Shown one piece after another: positions 59,969 through 64,000 of a DNA stretch of 64,000 nt; the stretch's first letter is position 1; each line of letters opens with the position of its first letter. This DNA is from Oscillospiraceae bacterium (GTDB lineage Bacteria > Bacillota > Clostridia > Oscillospirales > Oscillospiraceae), in NCBI GenBank assembly GCA_910575505.1, contig CAJTFK010000011.1, positions 58,270 to 122,269 on the forward strand. The letters run 5' to 3'. The notes under the pieces were generated by a model. That model worked only from the letters and a program-made list of their open reading frames with translations, was not told the origin of the DNA and made no database searches. The translations under genes were made by a program, and so were the position numbers.

Positions 59969-60277
59969 TCAGTTTTCGCCACACCGCTCGACCATCGCCT
60001 CGCCCATGAGCCGAATGTCCACGTCCTCGGAGGGCCGAAGCTCCCGCTTGTAGCCTCCAGTGAGCTTGTACCCCTGGTATTCCTCGTACCGGGAGCGCAG
60101 CACATCCCGCAGATGCTCCGGGGTCTGGCACAGCCGGGAAGTCACCCAATCACTGTCACTTTTCCTGCTGCTCCAATCCACCACCAGATAGCCTTGGCTG
60201 GTAGTCAGCACCTCGCAGGATTCATCTTCGGCCAGATAATCCTTGAATACCTCTAACACTTTTTTATAGGTCAGCAT
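59969..60277 (-). CDS. Conserved element protein of unknown function
   Basis: 102 residues, MLTYKKVLEVFKDYLAEDE..., with a strand-rich core (CEVLTTSQGYLVVDW) and helices (TPEHLRDVLRSRYEEYQGYKLTGG). GAGGTG precedes the ATG at 60277; the longer frame to 60484 has no site. It lies just upstream of the relaxase gene on the same strand, a common place for this kind of small gene in Tn1549-like elements. Confidence 0.7.
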   Translation of the reverse strand: MLTYKKVLEVFKDYLAEDESCEVLTTSQGYLVVDWSSRKSDSDWVTSRLCQTPEHLRDVLRSRYEEYQGYKLTGGYKRELRPSEDVDIRLMGEAMVERCGEN

Positions 60278-60354
60278 GATAAACACCTCTTGCATTTGAT
60301 TTGATACCAGCATAACCGCACCGACGCTTTTTTGCAAGGATGCGGCCTTGCTGT

Positions 60355-60795
60355 TTACTCCCGATGTGTCGGAAATTGAAAAATTACTTTCTGTCTGCGC
60401 CGCGCATAGTCCAAAGTTTTCGCCGCCCCACCCCACCCATGCGTGACTCCGGAGATCACCACGTCGCTCTCCCGGACCATCCACTCGTTGCGCCTGACAA
60501 TGGCGTAGCGGGGCGGCACGTTTTCAAGGGGCGGATAGGTGGTGCTGTCATAGCGGGAATCATCAATTTCCCGGTTGAGGTAAGCCAGCACCAGCACCGC
60601 TTCAATGTTGGGGTAAGCGGTCTTTTGCCGTCTCACCGCCGCCGCTGCCAGACTGTCAAAGTCTCCATAGCCGCCGAGGTAGAAGGTGGCCGCGCCACCC
60701 TCTATGAGTGATGGGAGTATTATATCCAGCCACTTGGAGAAATCGCCGGTCTGATATAGTTTGCTGTGTCCGCAGGACGTGACGATCATCCGCAT
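60355..60795 (-). CDS. SLOG/LOG-like Rossmann protein
   Basis: About 146 residues. It begins MIVTSCGHSKLYQ (start at 60789, 60795 or 60804 cannot be decided) and continues TFYLGGYGDFDSLAAAAVRRQK, the Gly-rich nucleotide-binding loop, with WMVRESDVVISGVTHGWGGAAKTLDYARRRQK near the end (quoted by its key words GVTHGWGGAAKTL). Such proteins bind nucleotides or nucleotide signals; many are stress or defence sensors. Divergent from the HTH gene at 60909. Confidence 0.7.
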   Translation of the reverse strand: MRMIVTSCGHSKLYQTGDFSKWLDIILPSLIEGGAATFYLGGYGDFDSLAAAAVRRQKTAYPNIEAVLVLAYLNREIDDSRYDSTTYPPLENVPPRYAIVRRNEWMVRESDVVISGVTHGWGGAAKTLDYARRRQKVIFQFPTHRE

Positions 60796-60908
60796 CACCC
60801 CCATTCCCTGCTCTCTGCATAATAGCACAAAATCCGCAAATAGTACAGTTACAGGGACTAATTTTCTGAACTGTCCTGTTACAATTTTTGCGACAGGGTG
60901 GTGATGGG
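60796..60908. promoter_or_regulatory. Divergent control region
   Basis: ACAGTT-N18-AACTGT (about 60847-60876) is an inverted repeat between the SLOG gene and the HTH gene, a candidate operator for the HTH protein. Confidence 0.4.
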
Positions 60909-61148
60909 GTGAAGCTGAATCAGGCAGTCAGCGAACGGCTGACACAGCTGCTCAATGAAAAGGGCATGACGCAGTACCAGCTTTATATGAAAAGCGGCGT
61001 ACCAAAATCAACGATAGGAAATGTTATCAACTGCTCCTATGATTCTGTCAAACTGCGGGTGATCCATGAGATGTGCCAAGGGCTGGGCATTGGGCTTGAT
61101 GCTTTTTTCGCTTCCCCTCTTTTTGACGAAAACAATTTAGAGCCATAA
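60909..61148 (+). CDS. Xre-family HTH regulator of the element
   Basis: 79 residues from the GTG at 60909 (GGTGATGGG upstream); a TTG at 60888 would add seven. Cro/CI-type HTH: LTQLLNEKGMTQYQLYMKSGVPKSTIGNVI, then IHEMCQGLGIGLDAFF. It probably regulates the divergent gene and itself. Confidence 0.82.
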   Translation: MKLNQAVSERLTQLLNEKGMTQYQLYMKSGVPKSTIGNVINCSYDSVKLRVIHEMCQGLGIGLDAFFASPLFDENNLEP

Positions 61149-61181
61149 ACCTCCAGGGAAAGTGTGTCCTGGAGGTTTATA
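61146..61181. terminator. Bidirectional terminator
   Basis: ATAAACCTCCAGG/CCTGGAGGTTTAT between the convergent HTH and mobC genes. Confidence 0.85.
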
Positions 61182-61184
61182 TCG

Positions 61185-61529
61185 TTACTGGAGCTTTGCC
61201 AGAGAGGTGAGAATTTTCTGTGCCGCGTCCCACAGCCCGTCATAGCTCTGCCGCAGTTCCTCCAGGTCCGCATCATAAAACCGGCCTGTCTCATGGACGC
61301 GGCGGGTGAGCTGGTTGAGGTTGTTGCTGGACCGGCGCAGCAGGGAGACCATCTCCCGCAGCTCCGGCAATTCCAGATTGACCACATAGCCGTCCACGGC
61401 CATCTTGCGGAGATATGCCGCCATGTTGGTTGTGCCGAGCTGTTCCATCTTCTGCTCAATCAGCGTCCGCTCCGACCGGGTGACGCGGAATTTCAGCTGG
61501 ACCTCCCGCTGACGGTTCGGGGCTTTCAT
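61185..61529 (-). CDS. mobC: Relaxosome accessory protein MobC
   Basis: 114 residues: ribbon-helix-helix start (VQLKFRVTRSERTLIEQKMEQLG), NMAAYLRKMAVDGYVV, and a helical bundle LVRRSSNNLNQLTRRVHET-like region (LLRRSSNNLNQLTRR). MobC helps the relaxase open oriT. It starts within the stop of the DUF3848/3849 gene. Confidence 0.9.
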   Translation of the reverse strand: MKAPNRQREVQLKFRVTRSERTLIEQKMEQLGTTNMAAYLRKMAVDGYVVNLELPELREMVSLLRRSSNNLNQLTRRVHETGRFYDADLEELRQSYDGLWDAAQKILTSLAKLQ

Positions 61530-62605
61530 CGCTCCTGCCCCTTGGACCTGGATTTGCCTGGGACGCTGGGAGCGGCGGAGACGGCGGATTTCTCTTGCAG
61601 TTTTTTCTTCACGGAGGGGCGGCGCAGCACCAGGGGCTGAAAGCGGTTTTCGTCTTTGAGAATCAGGGCATAAGTTCCCTTCCGACCCTCCAGCCCGGAG
61701 AGGGACAGAGACTGGAAGGGCAGCATGGACATGAGCCGGTCCGTGTCTTTGCTCCCGGCCCGCGCCAGGAAGTCCGGGGAGACCTTGGCCATGTAGTGGG
61801 TTCCGTTGGGGCTGTTGGGTTCCCGTTCCTCTTGAAGCCGCTTCAAAATGTGTTCGGCCTCCGCCTTGATGTCCGCCGCCTTGAGGGGCTGTCTCAGCAG
61901 AAATTCATGCCGCGCCTGACTGACGAACATATCAAGAAGGCCGGAGTGAGCGCGCGTGATAAGGTAGGAAGTATCCCGTCTGCCTCCCTCAAACACAACG
62001 GGAATGGACTGCGCCCATTTTTTGTTAGATTGGGAGACACGCCCATCCCCGCCCTGGGCCTGCACCGTGTTCGCCAGCACATAGAGCATCCGCTCATAGC
62101 CGAACCGCTTCACCACATCCCGCACCGCCGCCTTTACATCGAGGCAGTTGTCATGGTAGTGACCGCTGACCGCTTTTTCAATCGCCTCTTTGCAGGCGAT
62201 GTTGGCGCGGTTGGAGGCAATGTGCTGATCTCCCTCACCATGCTGATAAGCGTACTCATACGATTCTTTGTAAAGCGGGGCCTTGCAAAGTTCCTCCGCC
62301 CGCCGGATCACCGTGTCCGCCCGGTCCTCGACTGCCGCCGTGATGTTGTCCATCAGATTGAAGTCCATGTTGCTCCAATTTTTGTAGACATCCGCCAGGG
62401 GCGTGGGAGAATCCAGCAGCGCGGACACCTGGGCCTTGGTCAGCTCAATGAAGTCCATTGCCATCAGAATATCCTCGCGGGTGCTGTATTCGGCGGTATG
62501 GTTCAGAATTTCCTCCGGGGGCTGGGCCACCAGCCACGCCCGGTATTTATCCTGCTCCGCGCTCATTTTCTCATAGAGCGCGTTTGTCAATTTTTCAGCG
62601 TCCAA
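61526..62605 (-). CDS. DUF3848/DUF3849 element protein
   Basis: About 359 residues from the TTG at 62605 (GGAGG 8 bases upstream). Residues about 1-85 match DUF3848 (LTNALYEKMSAEQDKYRAWL, ILNHTAEYSTREDILMAM), and about 110-200 match DUF3849 (PLYKESYEYAYQHGEGDQHIASNRAN, RFGYERMLYVLANTVQ). These domains travel with large helicase/methylase genes in Firmicute conjugative elements; their role is unknown. The C-terminal part has AHSGLLDMFVSQARHEFLL and ends basic. It overlaps mobC by 4 bases. Confidence 0.83.
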   Translation of the reverse strand: MDAEKLTNALYEKMSAEQDKYRAWLVAQPPEEILNHTAEYSTREDILMAMDFIELTKAQVSALLDSPTPLADVYKNWSNMDFNLMDNITAAVEDRADTVIRRAEELCKAPLYKESYEYAYQHGEGDQHIASNRANIACKEAIEKAVSGHYHDNCLDVKAAVRDVVKRFGYERMLYVLANTVQAQGGDGRVSQSNKKWAQSIPVVFEGGRRDTSYLITRAHSGLLDMFVSQARHEFLLRQPLKAADIKAEAEHILKRLQEEREPNSPNGTHYMAKVSPDFLARAGSKDTDRLMSMLPFQSLSLSGLEGRKGTYALILKDENRFQPLVLRRPSVKKKLQEKSAVSAAPSVPGKSRSKGQER

Positions 62606-62678
62606 AATGTTTTCCTCCATTTCATTTTTCGTCAGGTTGTGGTAAAATGAGTGAAAATATCGAAGGTGGGGATGAGCC

Positions 62679-62924
62679 GTGGCATACAGTGACGAGATGT
62701 GGGCAGAGGCCAAAAAGAAATGCCGGTTGAATCAGGAAGATATTGCTCTTGCCAAACGGCTGGGGCTGAATCCGCGCAGCCTTATCAAAAACATCCCCAG
62801 CAAAAGCGAACCGTGGAAAGCCCCCGTCAAGGACTGGCTGCATGAGATAGATGCCAAGCGTCAGAAAAAGGCGGCGCAGAAGCAGCGCCGGAAAGAGAAG
62901 TCAGGCGGGGGCAGCCCCGCCTGA
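62679..62924 (+). CDS. Small basic element protein
   Basis: 81 residues, start GTG at 62679 (GGTGGGGATG upstream). AYSDEMWAEAKKKCRLNQEDIALAKRLGLNPRSLIKNI is a helical region recurring in Tn1549-like elements, and the end is Lys/Arg-rich. It is on the opposite strand to its neighbours. Function unknown, possibly nucleic-acid binding. Confidence 0.65.
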   Translation: MAYSDEMWAEAKKKCRLNQEDIALAKRLGLNPRSLIKNIPSKSEPWKAPVKDWLHEIDAKRQKKAAQKQRRKEKSGGGSPA

Positions 62925-62927
62925 CGG

Positions 62928-63927
62928 TCAACGCTCCTGCCGGGGGCGCTTGGATTTATCGGGGACCTTCTCCCTGGGCGGAAGGGGCCGCTTCAAGCTG
63001 TCCAGCACCGAGGGACGGGCGCTTTGGGCAATAGCCTGCTCCCCCTGGCTGTGGCTTCCGTCAATATTCAGCAGCACATCCAGCTCCGCGAGGCGGGCGG
63101 ACTTCTCCTTCAGCTCGTCCTCCCGTGGAAAGGGCTTGCCGACTTCGGCCTTTGCCGCCTCCCGCTGGTCAAAGAGGTTTTCCAGCTGGGTCCTGACTGC
63201 CTCCAGCCGCTCCGGCATCTTATCCAGGGTGTGGTCAATGCGGACCAGAGCGCCAATCGGGTCCATGCCAAGGGTTGTCCGGTGGGTCATCGTGCCTTTC
63301 AACACCAGCTCGCGCTGGAAATTGCGGACCTCGGTGAACATGGTGAAGCCCCGGTAGCTGCCGATCTCCACCATCTCCGCAACATTGCCCGCCATGTACG
63401 CGGACAGGAGCGCCTTGCCCGCCTCCTCTTTATCGGTGAAGGTCTCCCCCTGCACCACCATTCCGGCGAAGCCCTGGCTGACCTCTGTGGAGGCGGGACC
63501 CTCCAGGGAGGCGGTCTCAGCTTGGGCAGGGGGCACGGATGTGTCCTCCGCCGTCTCCGCCTGTTCCACCTTGGCCGGTTTGGGCTTTTCCTTGACCACG
63601 AGGGGATGCGGATGCTCCGCCAGCGTTTTCATATCGTCCTCCAGGCCCTTGATGAAGCCCTGATGCTGGGCGATCTGCTCCGGGAAATATTTCAGAAGAT
63701 TGTCCTCCATCTGAAACTGCTGGCTTTGGTGGGCGGACTTCATGATTTTGAGCTTGGATACGTCCACATCCAGCTCCATGCGCTCTTTGATACGGGGGTC
63801 TCCGGCGCACAGGGCCTTGATCTCCGCATAGGACAGCGCCGCCTCATCCACATCCTCACAGGTCCGGGCCGGGGATTTGCTGGTCATGATTTGAGAAATG
63901 AATTTCTGCTTGTTCTCCACGGTCTGG
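62928..63927 (-). CDS. C-terminal exon of a large SNF2 helicase/methylase-type element protein
   Basis: About 333 codons. QTVENKQKFISQIMTSKSPARTCEDVDEAALSYAEIKALCAGDP is the usual end region of the >2000-residue helicase/methylase of Tn1549-like elements (quoted by key words ENKQKFISQIMTSK and EDVDEAALSYAEIKALC). GFAGMVVQGETFTDKEEAGKALL and a coiled-coil end follow. Its 5' part is cut from it by a group II intron whose 3' end is at 63928. ATG- or GTG-initiated translation from within is unlikely; the product needs splicing. Confidence 0.8.
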
Positions 63928-64000
63928 TCGGGTAAGAGACTGACATCGCTGCCAGTCCCTCCCCTAAGAACCGTGCGTGAGAGTTTCCCCTCACACGGCT
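63928..64000 (-). mobile_element. Group II intron, 3' end (domains V and VI)
   Basis: On the minus strand the last 34 bases of the window (64000-63967) are domain V: AGCCGTGTGAGGG-GAAA-CTCTCACGCACGGTTCT, split here at the GAAA loop, with the AGC triad. Domain VI (about 63966-63935) follows with GACTGGC/GTCAGTC, and the intron ends CTTACCCGAC at 63928. The exon resumes CAGACCGTGGAG. The intron body and its reverse transcriptase lie beyond the window. Confidence 0.88.

Larger units (their letters stand above)
48380..64000. mobile_element. Tn1549-like integrative conjugative/mobilizable element carrying a vanG module (right part beyond window)
   Basis: Recognised by the set and order of genes: tyrosine integrase close to Tn1549 Int (MAKGSVRRKGKKWYYRFYVEDASGN), excisionase, sigma-like factor, cargo, MobP relaxase, MobC, DUF3848/DUF3849 protein and the end of a large helicase/methylase. 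The left end is near 48380, right after the integrase. The other end, and the type IV secretion genes expected of this family, lie beyond 64000. The cargo (about 51.6-58.2 kb) is visibly lower in GC than the backbone. Confidence 0.85.

Overview
The window looks like a chromosome segment of a high-GC, low-motility gut Firmicute of the Oscillospiraceae type (Flavonifractor/Lawsonibacter/Oscillibacter-like). The grounds are protein style, strong AAGGAGG ribosome sites, frequent GTG/TTG starts and RsfS/YqeK/LCP gene order; species is not determinable from here. I saw no rRNA, tRNA or CRISPR array.

Positions 1-32 kb are mostly core genes. They are yqeK (cut by the left edge), an LCP cell-wall ligase, rsfS, two wall hydrolases, argS, a DUF1934 gene, murI, a TetR regulator with its MFS exporter and matching operators, a DUF362 ferredoxin-like protein behind a MerR-type promoter, a double-OB SSB-like protein, hppA, a metallophosphoesterase, mnmG, a cyclase, a MurT/GatD-like pair whose GatD lacks its catalytic Cys and His, a SleB hydrolase, gdhA and a sigV-rsiV pair. 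The gaps between them hold several repeat families: a MITE-like 150-165 bp element (three copies), a two-hairpin repeat (two copies), polypurine heptamer tracts and a 12-bp tandem array.

Positions 31.6-44.0 kb form one surface-fibre locus. A SARP/BTAD regulator with a degenerate GGDEF-like tail is followed by a SipW signal peptidase, four proteins with SipW-type signal peptides (TasA/camelysin-like), a 1454-residue VWA adhesin with near-identical 45-bp repeats, a protein with a PPETG sorting signal, and a class B sortase. Two promoters carry paired heptamers with an 11-bp period just upstream of the -10, which is the geometry of a SARP operator. I propose that the BTAD protein switches on secretion and assembly of the fibre.

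Positions 44.2-48.3 kb return to core genes (ldh, a fapA/DUF342 gene and small genes), with a second MITE-like family.

From about 48.4 kb to the right edge lies a Tn1549-like integrative element: integrase, excisionase, sigma-like factor, MobP relaxase, MobC, DUF3848/3849 protein and the end of a large helicase/methylase gene interrupted by a group II intron. It carries a lower-GC vanG-type glycopeptide-resistance module (vanR, vanS, vanG, vanXY, a hexapeptide acetyltransferase, vanT), plus a lipid-anchored or membrane-anchored FG-GAP-like protein and a candidate structured RNA. Within the van module the acetyltransferase gene, the hairpin in the vanG leader and the shortened VanT are the unusual parts.
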